DNA of 41,346 nucleotides from a virus: positions 1-41,346 of IMG/VR virus record IMGVR_UViG_3300030012_004032; one strand, 5' to 3'. Below, piece after piece: positions 16,941 through 24,112 of this stretch; positions within the stretch are counted from its first letter, which is position 1, and each line of letters starts with the position of its first letter. Under the pieces are notes generated by a model. That model was not told where the DNA came from. It ran no database searches and worked only from the letters and a program-made list of their open reading frames with translations. Both the position numbers and the translations under genes were made by a program.

Positions 16941-17207
16941 ATGGGATTTGGAATTGACATGAATAAAGCTAAAGAAATTCATAGAGACAAGATTAGAGTC
17001 GCAAGAAAACCAAAACTTGCAGAATTAGATATTGAATTTCAAAGAGCTATTGAAACAGATGACTCAACAAAAAAATCAGAAATTGCTGCAAAAAAGCAAG
17101 TTTTACGAGATGCACCTGCTGATTCTGCAATTGAATCTGCAGGTGATGTAACTGCTCTTAAAAATCAGTGGAAAACTGATATACTAGGGGCGAGTCCTTA
17201 CAGCTGA
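16941..17207 (+). CDS. Tail-fibre-associated protein, C-terminal half of a split gene
   Basis: 88 aa. Residues 6-20 (DMNKAKEIHRDKIRV) and QRAIETDD ... KKQVLRDAPADSAIESA match the C-terminal half of a phage protein that is usually one piece. It begins 204 bases after the start of the previous gene, so in the same frame, with only TAA ATT between. GGAG eight bases before the ATG (in ACGGAGTAAATTATG) is a good ribosome site, so it is probably a genuine gene fission rather than a dead fragment. Confidence 0.7.
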   Translation: MGFGIDMNKAKEIHRDKIRVARKPKLAELDIEFQRAIETDDSTKKSEIAAKKQVLRDAPADSAIESAGDVTALKNQWKTDILGASPYS

Positions 17208-17554
17208 TGGCAATACAAGCAGGAGAATATAATTTTAAAGTTACTAGACGTTCAGATCATACTGAATTAATAGAATTAACTGACGGCAATGATCAGCCTA
17301 TAAATTTAACTGGTTTTACAATTGCAGCACAAGTTTGGGAAAATACAAGAACAACAAAGTTTGCTGATTTTGCTGTGCAATTTATAAATCAATCTCAAGG
17401 TAGTTTTAAATTAAAATTAACAAAAGCACAAACTTCAACTTTTACTCCCAATGAACTTAATTATGATGTAGTGCTTAGAAATCCTTCAAACGAAGACGAG
17501 TATTATATCAGAGGTATAATTTATGTAATACAAGGCTATAGTACTATTTCTTAA
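17207..17554 (+). CDS. Putative fibre or baseplate-attached beta protein
   Basis: 115 aa. Pattern: EYNFKVTRRSDHTELIELTD, INLTGFTIAAQVWEN, GSFKLKLTKAQTSTF and YDVVLRNPS. The strand order with I-N/D-L-T-G-x-T is common in small proteins of fibre operons, and resembles the N-terminal domain of some baseplate proteins. Coupled by TAATG to the next gene and by overlap to the previous one. Exact role unknown. Confidence 0.62.
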   Translation: MAIQAGEYNFKVTRRSDHTELIELTDGNDQPINLTGFTIAAQVWENTRTTKFADFAVQFINQSQGSFKLKLTKAQTSTFTPNELNYDVVLRNPSNEDEYYIRGIIYVIQGYSTIS

Positions 17555-17781
17555 TGGCTAATACTAAAATTACAACTACAAAAAATATTGTAAAAGTCAA
17601 CGGTGAGACGAGAGTAGTAACTGTAAAAACTCAAGGACCTCAGGGACCTGCTTTTAATATCTCATTAAATTCACAAGATAAAGTAAATAATTCAATAATG
17701 TACTATGAAGCAAGTTCTGATACACTGAAGCTAGATAGTACTCGTACCGTCGAAAATTTAGTTGACGGTGGAAATTTTTAG
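17554..17781 (+). CDS. Short fibre protein with collagen-like GPQGP
   Basis: 75 aa. Begins MANTKITTTKNIVKVNGETR and contains TVKTQGPQGPAF at about residue 25-36, a two-triplet collagen-like element frequent in marine phage fibres. The C terminus (TLKLDSTRTVENLVDGGNF) resembles a segment after which longer fibres continue. It may be a fibre connector. Starts one base into the preceding stop. Confidence 0.6.
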   Translation: MANTKITTTKNIVKVNGETRVVTVKTQGPQGPAFNISLNSQDKVNNSIMYYEASSDTLKLDSTRTVENLVDGGNF

Positions 17782-17791
17782 TTAATTTACT

Positions 17792-19645
17792 ATGGCCAAC
17801 ACAATTAGAATAAAGCGTTCAACTGGTTCTGACGCACCTTCAAGTTTAGCAAATGCAGAATTAGCATTTGCAGAAGGTAGTAAAAAACTTTTTATTGGTA
17901 TTGGTACTGGTGGTGATGGTGGATCTGCAACTTCAATTGAAGCTATAGGAGGAAGTGGAGCATTTATAGATGCGACTACTGCCAGAAATACTAATTTTGT
18001 TTTTGCAGGACCTTCTGCTGGATCTGCTGCTGCTCCTGCATTTAGACAACTCGCTGTTGCTGATATTCCTACGCTTACTGCTAGTCAGATTTCAAATTTC
18101 AATGCCACTGTTCAAAACAATAGAATTGATCAGTTGGTAGCACCAATCGGTGCTTTAAGTTTAAATAGTCAAAAAATAACAAGTTTAGCAACACCAACTA
18201 GTGATTCTGATGCTGCAACTAAAGCTTATGTTGATTCTGTTGCTGAAGGTTTAGACGTAAAAGACAGTTGTGTTGTAGCCTCAACTGCAAATGTCACTAT
18301 TGCAACAGCCTTAAATAATGGTGATGTATTTGACGGGATATCTTTATCTACTGGAGATCGAGTATTACTTAAAGACCAAAATACAGCATCAGAAAATGGA
18401 ATTTATATTGTTGGAGCTTCCCCATCAAGGGCTGATGATTTGCCTACTGGTGCTGATGCTGCTGGTATGTTCACTTTTATTGAGCAGGGAACAAATGCTG
18501 ATATAGGATTTGTTTGCACGAGTAACAAAGGATCTGCTGTTGTAGGAACTAATAATTTAGCATTTTCGCAGTTTAGTTCAAGCGGTGATGTTGTAGCAGG
18601 AAACGGATTACAAAAATCAGGGAATACGCTATCAGCAAAACTTGAAACAAATGGTGGGCTTGTTATTAACGGAACTTCAATAAAAGTTAAATTAGACGCT
18701 GGAGCAATTGCTGGGACTTTACCTACTTCAAAAGGAGGTACAGGATCAATTTCTGTTTCAGGTGCTAGAACAAATTTAGGTTTAGCAATCGGTACAGATG
18801 TTGAAGCTCATTCTGACAAGTTGACTGAGCTTGCAACAATGGCTCTTGCTACATCACAAAAGTTAGCAGATTTAACTAGCACCGAAGTAGGAATATTAGA
18901 TGGAGCCACTGTCACAACTGCCGAATTAAATAAGTTAGACGGAGTGACTGCTACAACAACTGAAATTAATTATATAGATGGAGTCACATCTGCAATACAA
19001 GATCAAATAGATGGCAAGCAAAGCACAAATGCAAAACTAACTGAACTTGCATCAATGGCACAAGCTACAGCAAATGCTTTAGCTGATCTTACTGGAACGG
19101 AAGTCCAAATTCTTGACGGATTAACTACAACAACTGCTGAACTAAATAAATTAGATGGTGCTACTGTTACAACTAGTGAAATAAATATTTTAGATGGTGT
19201 AACTGCTACAACTGCTGAAATTAATAAATTAGATGGAGTGACAGCTACAACTGCAGAATTAAATTTCACAGATGGAGTTACTTCAAATATTCAAACCCAG
19301 TTAAATGCAAAACAAGCTTCAGATGCACAGCTGACTGAACTTGCTACTATGACTGCTTCAACTGCACAAAAATTGGCAGATTTAACTGGTACTGAAGTGG
19401 GTATTTTAGATGGAGCAACAGTTACAACTGCTGAATTAAATAAACTAGACGGATTAACTTCAACGACAACAGAACTCAATATTATTGATGGTGGAACTGG
19501 AGCCGTTTCAACAACTTTGGCTTCAACAGACAGATTTGTTTGTAATGATAATGGGACAATGAAGCAAGTAGCATTGAGCGATTTAGTAACATTTTTGGAA
19601 GATGGGTCAACAAGTAGCTTTGATATTGACGGTGGAAGTTATTAA
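17792..19645 (+). CDS. Long tail fibre with 13-residue TTAELN repeats
   Basis: 617 aa. N-terminal attachment module (NTIRIKRSTGSDAPSSLANA ... ELAFAEGSKKLFIGIG), a middle DKQ-type module (DAATKAYVDSVAEGLDVKDS; GDRVLLKDQNTASENGIYIV), then from about residue 368 a region of 13-residue repeats with consensus K/I-LDG-V/A-T-A/V-TTAE-I/L-N, in three blocks that each start near ADLT-G/S-TEV. These repeats are typical of marine cyanophage fibres and should form a fibrous beta shaft. The C terminus is short. Confidence 0.82.
   Translation: MANTIRIKRSTGSDAPSSLANAELAFAEGSKKLFIGIGTGGDGGSATSIEAIGGSGAFIDATTARNTNFVFAGPSAGSAAAPAFRQLAVADIPTLTASQISNFNATVQNNRIDQLVAPIGALSLNSQKITSLATPTSDSDAATKAYVDSVAEGLDVKDSCVVASTANVTIATALNNGDVFDGISLSTGDRVLLKDQNTASENGIYIVGASPSRADDLPTGADAAGMFTFIEQGTNADIGFVCTSNKGSAVVGTNNLAFSQFSSSGDVVAGNGLQKSGNTLSAKLETNGGLVINGTSIKVKLDAGAIAGTLPTSKGGTGSISVSGARTNLGLAIGTDVEAHSDKLTELATMALATSQKLADLTSTEVGILDGATVTTAELNKLDGVTATTTEINYIDGVTSAIQDQIDGKQSTNAKLTELASMAQATANALADLTGTEVQILDGLTTTTAELNKLDGATVTTSEINILDGVTATTAEINKLDGVTATTAELNFTDGVTSNIQTQLNAKQASDAQLTELATMTASTAQKLADLTGTEVGILDGATVTTAELNKLDGLTSTTTELNIIDGGTGAVSTTLASTDRFVCNDNGTMKQVALSDLVTFLEDGSTSSFDIDGGSY
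18893..19497 (+). repeat. 39-bp coding repeats in the tail fibre shaft
   Basis: About ten degenerate 39-bp units encoding I/K-LDGVTATTAEIN-like 13-mers, clustered in three blocks of two to four and separated by spacers of the type DQIDGK...LTELASM or QLNAKQ...LTELATM. Units differ mainly at third codon positions and by Ala/Val/Leu swaps. Such arrays change length by recombination, a way to vary fibre length. Confidence 0.75.
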
Positions 19646-19665
19646 TATTTTTGGAGACTTAATAA

Positions 19666-21297
19666 ATGTCTAACACAATAAAACACAAAAGAGGTACTAG
19701 TAACCCATCTGCTAGTGATTTATCAGTAGGTGAATTAGCAATAAGATCTGATAATGGTCATTTATTTACTAAAACTAATTCTGGAAGTGTTATTGAGCAT
19801 AAAGATATTACTAATAACAATCAACTTACAAATGGTGCAGGATATCTCACATCATCTTCTAACTTAAATGCTAGTAAATTAAGTTCTGGTACAGTCAATG
19901 CTGCTAGATTACCAAATCATTCTGCAGCATTATTAACTTCTGGGACAATTCCTGCTGCAAGAATAGGTAGTGACGCTATCGACCAAAATAAAATAGCAGA
20001 TGACGCTGTTGGAGCAGCACAACTAGTAGATGGTAGTGTTGGAACAACTCAACTTGCTAACAATGGGGTGACTTTTGCAAAGTTAGAAGATGTAGCACAA
20101 AATCGAATTTTAGGAAGAACAGCTAGTGGAACAGGAGACTGTCAAGAATTAACTGCTGCTAATGTAAGAAGTCTTATTAATGTCGCTGACGGTGCAAATA
20201 ATATTACTAATAATAATCAATTGACTAACGGTGCTGGATATATAACTTCTCAAAGGTCTGTTGAGTCAGTTCAAGATATTGTTGGTGATATGGTCACTGG
20301 TAATTCCGAATCTGGAATTACAGTGACGTATCAAGATTCTGATGGGACGTTAGATTTTTCTGTTGCATCACAAACTGATCAAAATTTTACAACAGCATTA
20401 AAAAATAAATTAGACGGTATAGCATCTTCAGCTACTAATGTAACTAACAATAATCAGTTGACTAACGGTGCTGGCTATATAACTGCAAGTAACTCAGCAA
20501 TCACAAATAAGATGCCTAAAAGTGGAGGTACTTTTTCTGGAACAGTTAATTTAGGAGGAAATGACATAGACAATGTCGGCAGAATGACAGGTAACGGATT
20601 AACTTTAGAAGACGACGGAGAAAGCTCACCTACTTTTCAACTACTTACAGATGATGAAGCTCCGTACGCTATGCAAATCAGCAACAGTACATATTCAAAT
20701 CAGCAAGTAGGCTTACTAACTTTTGTAAAAAATAACGGTGATGCTGAACTTTTACACGCTGGAAACGGAGAGTTTAAAGATTTTTCTATAGGAACTTCAT
20801 TGGGAATTGGTTTTGTAACTTGCATAAAAATAGACGGATCAGAACAACAAGTTGAACTTTATAACGGAGGTGTAAGAAAATTTGAAACTACAAGTACAGG
20901 AGTTGAAGTAACTGGTAATTGTAAAGCTGGTAGTTTTAGAAGTGATGATTTACTCCCACCAGTTTTTGAGTTTACTAACGGAAATAAGGCTGGGCAATTA
21001 AGTGTTGGCAATGCAAATATAGACGGAACTGGCACTGTAACTTTAGAATCTGATTTTAATGTATCTTCAATTAGTGATTCTGGAAGTGGTGTTTATGATG
21101 TCAGCTTTGATGAAAACTATAAAAACAGTCATTATATTGTTACAGCAGAAAGTGGATTAATATCTTCAACTAGCAGCGCATCAACTACAGTTGATATAAG
21201 AAATATGTCTAGTTCTGGTTTTAGATTATTAATTGAAGATGTTGATGCAGGTTTTATTGATGTAGACTACATTATGTTTAGCATCTTTGAAAATTAA
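19666..21297 (+). CDS. Long tail fibre with NNNQLTNGAGY repeats and tip domain
   Basis: 543 aa. N-terminal attachment segment (NTIKHKRGTSNPSASDLSVG ... ELAIRSDNG), three copies of TNNNQLTNGAGY (about residues 49-60, 181-192, 260-271), an SSGTVNAARLP/SGTIPAARI shaft segment, and from about residue 440 a C-terminal domain almost parallel to the stand-alone gene at 15904 (GQLSVGNANIDG; DFNVSSISDSGSGVYDVSF). The NNNQLTNGAGY motif is very common in cyanophage fibres. Probably a receptor-binding fibre. Confidence 0.82.
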   Translation: MSNTIKHKRGTSNPSASDLSVGELAIRSDNGHLFTKTNSGSVIEHKDITNNNQLTNGAGYLTSSSNLNASKLSSGTVNAARLPNHSAALLTSGTIPAARIGSDAIDQNKIADDAVGAAQLVDGSVGTTQLANNGVTFAKLEDVAQNRILGRTASGTGDCQELTAANVRSLINVADGANNITNNNQLTNGAGYITSQRSVESVQDIVGDMVTGNSESGITVTYQDSDGTLDFSVASQTDQNFTTALKNKLDGIASSATNVTNNNQLTNGAGYITASNSAITNKMPKSGGTFSGTVNLGGNDIDNVGRMTGNGLTLEDDGESSPTFQLLTDDEAPYAMQISNSTYSNQQVGLLTFVKNNGDAELLHAGNGEFKDFSIGTSLGIGFVTCIKIDGSEQQVELYNGGVRKFETTSTGVEVTGNCKAGSFRSDDLLPPVFEFTNGNKAGQLSVGNANIDGTGTVTLESDFNVSSISDSGSGVYDVSFDENYKNSHYIVTAESGLISSTSSASTTVDIRNMSSSGFRLLIEDVDAGFIDVDYIMFSIFEN

Positions 21298-21299
21298 AA

Positions 21300-21458
21300 A
21301 TGAATATTGAACATCTGCAGAATCAAATACAAGAATGGCAGAAACAAATAATACAGCAGAAAGAAAATGTTATTAGATTAGAAGGTGCTATTTCTGCTTA
21401 CGCTTTTTTAATTGATGAATATAACAAACAGGAGAAGAAAGAACCTGTAAAAAAGTAG
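21300..21458 (+). CDS. Small coiled-coil protein, 52 aa (zero-frame product)
   Basis: ATG at 21300, three bases after the fibre gene; starts MNIEHLQNQIQEWQKQIIQQ and continues VIRLEGAISAYAFLIDEY: a Gln-rich amphipathic helix. It ends CCT-GTA-AAA-AAG-TAG. The last sense codons form the heptamer A-AAA-AAG (21449-21455) directly before the stop, with AGGAG at 21430-21434, the same arrangement as the dnaX frameshift signal. A -1 shift appends a zinc-finger segment (next entry). Function unknown. Confidence 0.72.
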   Translation: MNIEHLQNQIQEWQKQIIQQKENVIRLEGAISAYAFLIDEYNKQEKKEPVKK

Positions 21459-21589
21459 AAGGAATACTTGTAAAAAACTGTCCAATTTGTTTTAAAGAAT
21501 TTAAAACAATGGAACAAAGAAAAAAATATTGCTGTGGTGCTTGTAAAACTAGATCAAGTAGAAGTAACAGAACTTTAAAAAAAATTTAA
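21455..21589 (+). CDS. Zinc-finger extension reached by -1 frameshift
   Basis: The frame entered after a -1 slip at A-AAA-AAG encodes 44 residues: VEGILVKNCPICFKEFKTME, then QRKKYCCGACK and a basic tail, TAA at 21587-21589. The C-x2-C ... C-C-x2-C arrangement with KKYC is a zinc-ribbon pattern found in phage nucleic-acid-binding proteins. The frame has no ATG, GTG or TTG upstream of the first Cys pair (open only from 21425), so frameshifting is the simplest way to express it. The fusion would be 96 aa: coiled coil plus zinc finger. Confidence 0.65.
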   Translation, partial: VEGILVKNCPICFKEFKTMEQRKKYCCGACKTRSSRSNRTLKKI

Positions 21590-21625
21590 AATCAATTAAC
21601 ATAAAACTTTAATTTATTTAATTAA

Positions 21626-21979
21626 ATGCTTAAAAAAATTCTTACAGTTGCAGCAATTTCTGCAATGTCAACGCCTGCTTTTGCTGGGTTCTATGTAAAC
21701 ATTGAAAACAATGGTTCATATACTGGCAATGAGTTCAACGGAAGTTCAACAGATGCTCATCTAGGTTTTGAAGGTAACAACGGTTTAGCTTCTTACTACA
21801 TTCAAGGTGGAGCAAATATCTCAAACCCAGACGGACAAGAATCAGCTACAAATTTCTCAGGAAAAGTAGGTGGTAACGTAGTTGCTTCTGAAAAAATTGA
21901 TGTTTACGGAGAATTTTCAATGGTCACAGATGAAACTAATTCTTACGGAACAAAAATTGGCTTGAAATATAAGTTCTAA
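21626..21979 (+). CDS. Secreted outer-membrane beta-barrel-like protein
   Basis: 117 aa with a clear Sec signal (MLKKILTVAAISAMSTPAFA, cleavage before G21). The mature part alternates polar and hydrophobic residues in strands and ends YGTKIGLKYKF; a terminal Phe is the usual outer-membrane insertion signal. Too short for a full porin (about 97 mature residues), so perhaps an 8-strand or partial barrel. Similar small proteins occur in cyanophages. Possible roles: superinfection exclusion or outer-membrane disruption at lysis. Confidence 0.72.
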   Translation: MLKKILTVAAISAMSTPAFAGFYVNIENNGSYTGNEFNGSSTDAHLGFEGNNGLASYYIQGGANISNPDGQESATNFSGKVGGNVVASEKIDVYGEFSMVTDETNSYGTKIGLKYKF

Positions 21980-21999
21980 AAAAATAGCTTGAAATAAAT

Positions 22000-22072
22000 A
22001 GAGGTGTGCTTACACACACTGCTGTGACTATTAACATATAAATAGGCATAGCGATTACACCTCTTATATAAT
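22000..22072 (+). promoter_or_regulatory. Inverted-repeat leader and -10 box before 22078
   Basis: AGAGGTGT (22000-22007) pairs with ACACCTCT (22057-22064), enclosing a small GTGTG-CTTA-CACAC hairpin (22004-22017). TATAAT (22067-22072) follows, only five bases before the ATG at 22078. If that box is used the message would be leaderless; alternatively the repeat ends the upstream transcript. Seen by eye only. Confidence 0.35.
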
Positions 22073-22077
22073 TTTTA

Positions 22078-22581
22078 ATGGAATACCCAGAATTTAATTT
22101 GCCAGATACAGATAATGTTCTCATTCCACCCACAACAATTTTTTACCCACCCCTAGCAGACGTTCCGTATCTAGATCCTCTTCTACTTCCAAGCTTGGAA
22201 CAGGTAAAGTCGGGCTTGGCAGATCAGGAAGCTGTTTCTGAAGACGAAGAAACATCCTCAGAGGAGGCAGAATCGCAGTTAAAGCAAGAACAAATACCGT
22301 TAAGCCTACCAAACTCCAAAGAACTTTTGTCAACTGATGAACCTATAGCTACTTTCAATATACCTCTTGTAGGGGAGTTTCCAATACCAGCGCCAGAAAT
22401 AATCGCATCAAGTGTAATAGCAGCAGGAACGGCATCTGTTGTTTCAGTAGCAGGTGGAGTAGCATTACAAGCAGTCGTGACACAAGTCAAAAAAATATTT
22501 AAGAAAATTTTTACAAAAATATTGAAAAAAGAGGTGGCAAACGTAAAAGAAAAAATTAAAATAAAAAAAGAGCAAGAATAG
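22078..22581 (+). CDS. Pro/acidic membrane protein with basic C-terminal helix
   Basis: 167 aa. N-terminal Pro-rich part (MEYPEFNLPDTDNVLIPPTT; FYPPLADVPYLDPLLLP), acidic middle (SEDEETSSEEAES), one hydrophobic span at about residues 108-134 (EIIASSVIAAGTASVVSVAG), then a strongly basic amphipathic tail (KKIFKKIFTKILKKEV). The N-terminal PEFxLPD-x-x-x-V-IPP-T-x-FYPPL pattern recurs in cyanophage proteins. The gene is the last of the rightward unit and faces the membrane/secreted genes at 22666-23769. A role in the cell envelope or lysis is plausible but unproven. Confidence 0.7.
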   Translation: MEYPEFNLPDTDNVLIPPTTIFYPPLADVPYLDPLLLPSLEQVKSGLADQEAVSEDEETSSEEAESQLKQEQIPLSLPNSKELLSTDEPIATFNIPLVGEFPIPAPEIIASSVIAAGTASVVSVAGGVALQAVVTQVKKIFKKIFTKILKKEVANVKEKIKIKKEQE

Positions 22582-22589
22582 AAGGCCCG

Positions 22590-22617
22590 TTGACTTGCTC
22601 TATTTCTTTGCTAAAAT
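22590..22617 (+). promoter_or_regulatory. Candidate promoter for a very short RNA
   Basis: TTGACT (22590-22595), 16-base spacer, TAAAAT (22612-22617). Any transcript would run only about 50 bases into the strong terminator at 22635-22675. It lies just downstream of the 22078 gene and overlaps a weak AGAGCAAG/CTTGCTCT inverted repeat. Could be fortuitous. Confidence 0.3.
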
Positions 22618-22634
22618 TGATTTGAGGAACGCAG

Positions 22635-22675
22635 TAGGCTTGATCTGTTTCTGTCCAGATCAGGCCTATTTTTTT
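22635..22675 (+). terminator. Strong rho-independent terminator of the late unit
   Basis: TAGGCTTGATCTG (22635-22647) pairs with CAGATCAGGCCTA (22656-22668), 13 bp with one G-U, loop of eight, followed by seven T. It ends the rightward late transcript and lies between convergent genes; the stop codon of the leftward 22666 gene is in its right arm. Confidence 0.88.
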
Positions 22676-23202
22676 GTCTTAAAAATATCAGAATTGGCTT
22701 TTACATAACTTCTTATATTTATTACATCCGAGCAAAGGCTTGCAAATTTTGACTTAGGATTAATCATATACCCACTAGCGTGTAGTTGTGAACACTTCAG
22801 AACTCTCACTAACTGCTTATCGTGCACTTGTTTGTCTAATTGTTCTTTGGCTAGGTTTAGTTTTACTTTTGCTAAATTTTGACAAGTTGTATTAGTTTTA
22901 CCCAGTGGAACCATAAAGCTCATCTGAATACCCCAGCCTTCATTTATGCTGTAAGTTTCATCACCTTGAGCATCATTGCCAGTATAAAAAGGTGTAACTG
23001 ACATTGTTGGTTGACTGCAAACAAGATTTCCAAACTGTTGTTTGCCTGTCATTCCATTATTAATATTTAAATTCTGATTAATAATACTAGAATTTCCAAC
23101 GGCATTTGGTGATGCAATAACATCAGTTTCTTCAGCACTTGCTGAATTACTGACTGAACACAGATAAGCTAGTAATAACAGAAGTCGTAGTAATCGAATC
23201 AT
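22666..23202 (-). CDS. Secreted protein of the cyanophage envelope cassette
   Basis: 178 aa; signal peptide MIRLLRLLLLLAYLCSVSNS with likely cleavage after ASA (about residue 23). The mature N terminus is Asn/Ser-rich (NSSIINQNLNINNG), then a core with four to five Cys and YTGNDAQGDETYSINEGWGI. Related proteins with an N-x-x-I-N-Q ... PFYTGN layout occur in cyanophages (recognised by memory). Its start overlaps the previous gene by 56 bases. Periplasmic or outer-membrane location is expected; function unknown. Confidence 0.72.
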   Translation of the reverse strand: MIRLLRLLLLLAYLCSVSNSASAEETDVIASPNAVGNSSIINQNLNINNGMTGKQQFGNLVCSQPTMSVTPFYTGNDAQGDETYSINEGWGIQMSFMVPLGKTNTTCQNLAKVKLNLAKEQLDKQVHDKQLVRVLKCSQLHASGYMINPKSKFASLCSDVINIRSYVKANSDIFKTKK

Positions 23203-23515
23203 CTTGAGTTATTTTTTCTATCATTTGACTAGCAGCTCTTGTTGTTGATGTAAAAGTCCAATCAGCTGTATTGTCTGTCGGTGTAAAAATAGCATCAGTA
23301 GCTTCAATACCACCGCTTGTTGCAGAAGTGACAGTAATATTTGATCCTTCCCAAGTGTTTACTGCTGCCCCATATTTTTCAGTTACAATTTGTCTTGTAA
23401 TAGTTTGAGTTGTATTTTCAGTTCTGTTGCTTGTACCTGTAGTCCAAGTAGGAACTGTGGGATTTGCATAACAAGGAGAACTAAGAGCTAGTAAAATAAC
23501 TAGAATTTTTTTCAT
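23147..23515 (-). CDS. Secreted Thr-rich protein
   Basis: 122 aa; signal peptide MKKILVILLALSSPCYA (17 residues) then a Thr-rich mature part (SNRTENTTQTITRQIVTEKY; STTRAASQMIEKITQDDS). No enzymatic motif. Its ATG overlaps the stop of the upstream 85-aa membrane gene and its 3' end overlaps the next gene by 56 bases, so the three form one leftward operon. Similar Thr-rich secreted proteins accompany the 178-aa type in cyanophages. Confidence 0.7.
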   Translation of the reverse strand: MKKILVILLALSSPCYANPTVPTWTTGTSNRTENTTQTITRQIVTEKYGAAVNTWEGSNITVTSATSGGIEATDAIFTPTDNTADWTFTSTTRAASQMIEKITQDDSITTTSVITSLSVFSQ

Positions 23516-23769
23516 TTAATTCCTACATTATTATCTTTATTATCTATTATTTTGGGAGCATTGTTGTTCTTTTTCTTACCAACTTGCAAACCAAAACTTG
23601 CTAAAGATCCACTGAAAATTGAAGCGATAAAAGTGGGATCAAAGTCAACTATTTTTTGACCATTAGGAGGCTCATAATAACTAAGACTTAGCATTGTTGC
23701 ACTCCAGACTAGTACTGCTATTTTTACTATCGTTTCTACTCTATTACTTTTGTCTTCTTGTTCTTCCAT
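23512..23769 (-). CDS. Holin-like small membrane protein
   Basis: 85 aa with two hydrophobic stretches: residues about 14-29 (IVKIAVLVWSATMLSLSYY) and about 46-62 (PTFIASIFSGSLASFGLQVG), charged ends and a basic C-terminal KKK. Size and topology suit a class II holin, and it heads the operon of secreted proteins at 22.7-23.5 kb. No endolysin is seen next to it, which weakens the call; an inner-membrane anchor for the secreted partners is the alternative. Confidence 0.55.
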   Translation of the reverse strand: MEEQEDKSNRVETIVKIAVLVWSATMLSLSYYEPPNGQKIVDFDPTFIASIFSGSLASFGLQVGKKKNNNAPKIIDNKDNNVGIK

Positions 23770-23860
23770 ATTAAGAAACTACCTATTGTGTGAGGTTTTT
23801 TTAGGTAGATATATGACAAGTTTAGCAAGATTTGTTATGTTTGGATATAAAGACAATTAA

Positions 23861-24112
23861 ATGAATACTTTCTTAAATGTTTTGACTAAGTCAACACCTA
23901 TTGAAATTGAATTAGCAACAGAAATAAAAATAAGAGAAATAATAAACTGCAATGATATAAATGAGGTCAAAGAATATGCTATTGCTATGACTAAAAAAAA
24001 TGCTTGCCACGACTTTATTCTGGGGCAAGCATTAGGACATATTATTGAATTAGAAGAAAAATTAAATTTTAATATAAGTCCGATTAAAAAATTTATAAAA
24101 AAGTATATTTAA
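23861..24112 (+). CDS. Hypothetical protein, 83 aa
   Basis: Starts MNTFLNVLTKSTPIEIELAT; mostly helical, with KKNACHDFILGQALGHIIEL in the middle and a Lys/Ile-rich C terminus. It lies alone on the plus strand between two leftward units, divergent from 23512-23769 (91-base gap) and convergent with 24109-24390 (four-base overlap of 3' ends). No recognised domain. Possibly a late transferred small gene. Confidence 0.62.
   Translation: MNTFLNVLTKSTPIEIELATEIKIREIINCNDINEVKEYAIAMTKKNACHDFILGQALGHIIELEEKLNFNISPIKKFIKKYI

Noticed and set aside
18893-19497. Repeat array considered as CRISPR or tandem DNA element
   Set aside because: Units are in frame, degenerate at third positions and encode a regular 13-residue fibre repeat; no spacer-like unique segments of constant length.
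23782-23810. CTACCT ... AGGTAG inverted repeat as a terminator
   Set aside because: Six-base arms with an 18-base loop between divergent genes; a terminator makes no sense there and the stem is too weak.
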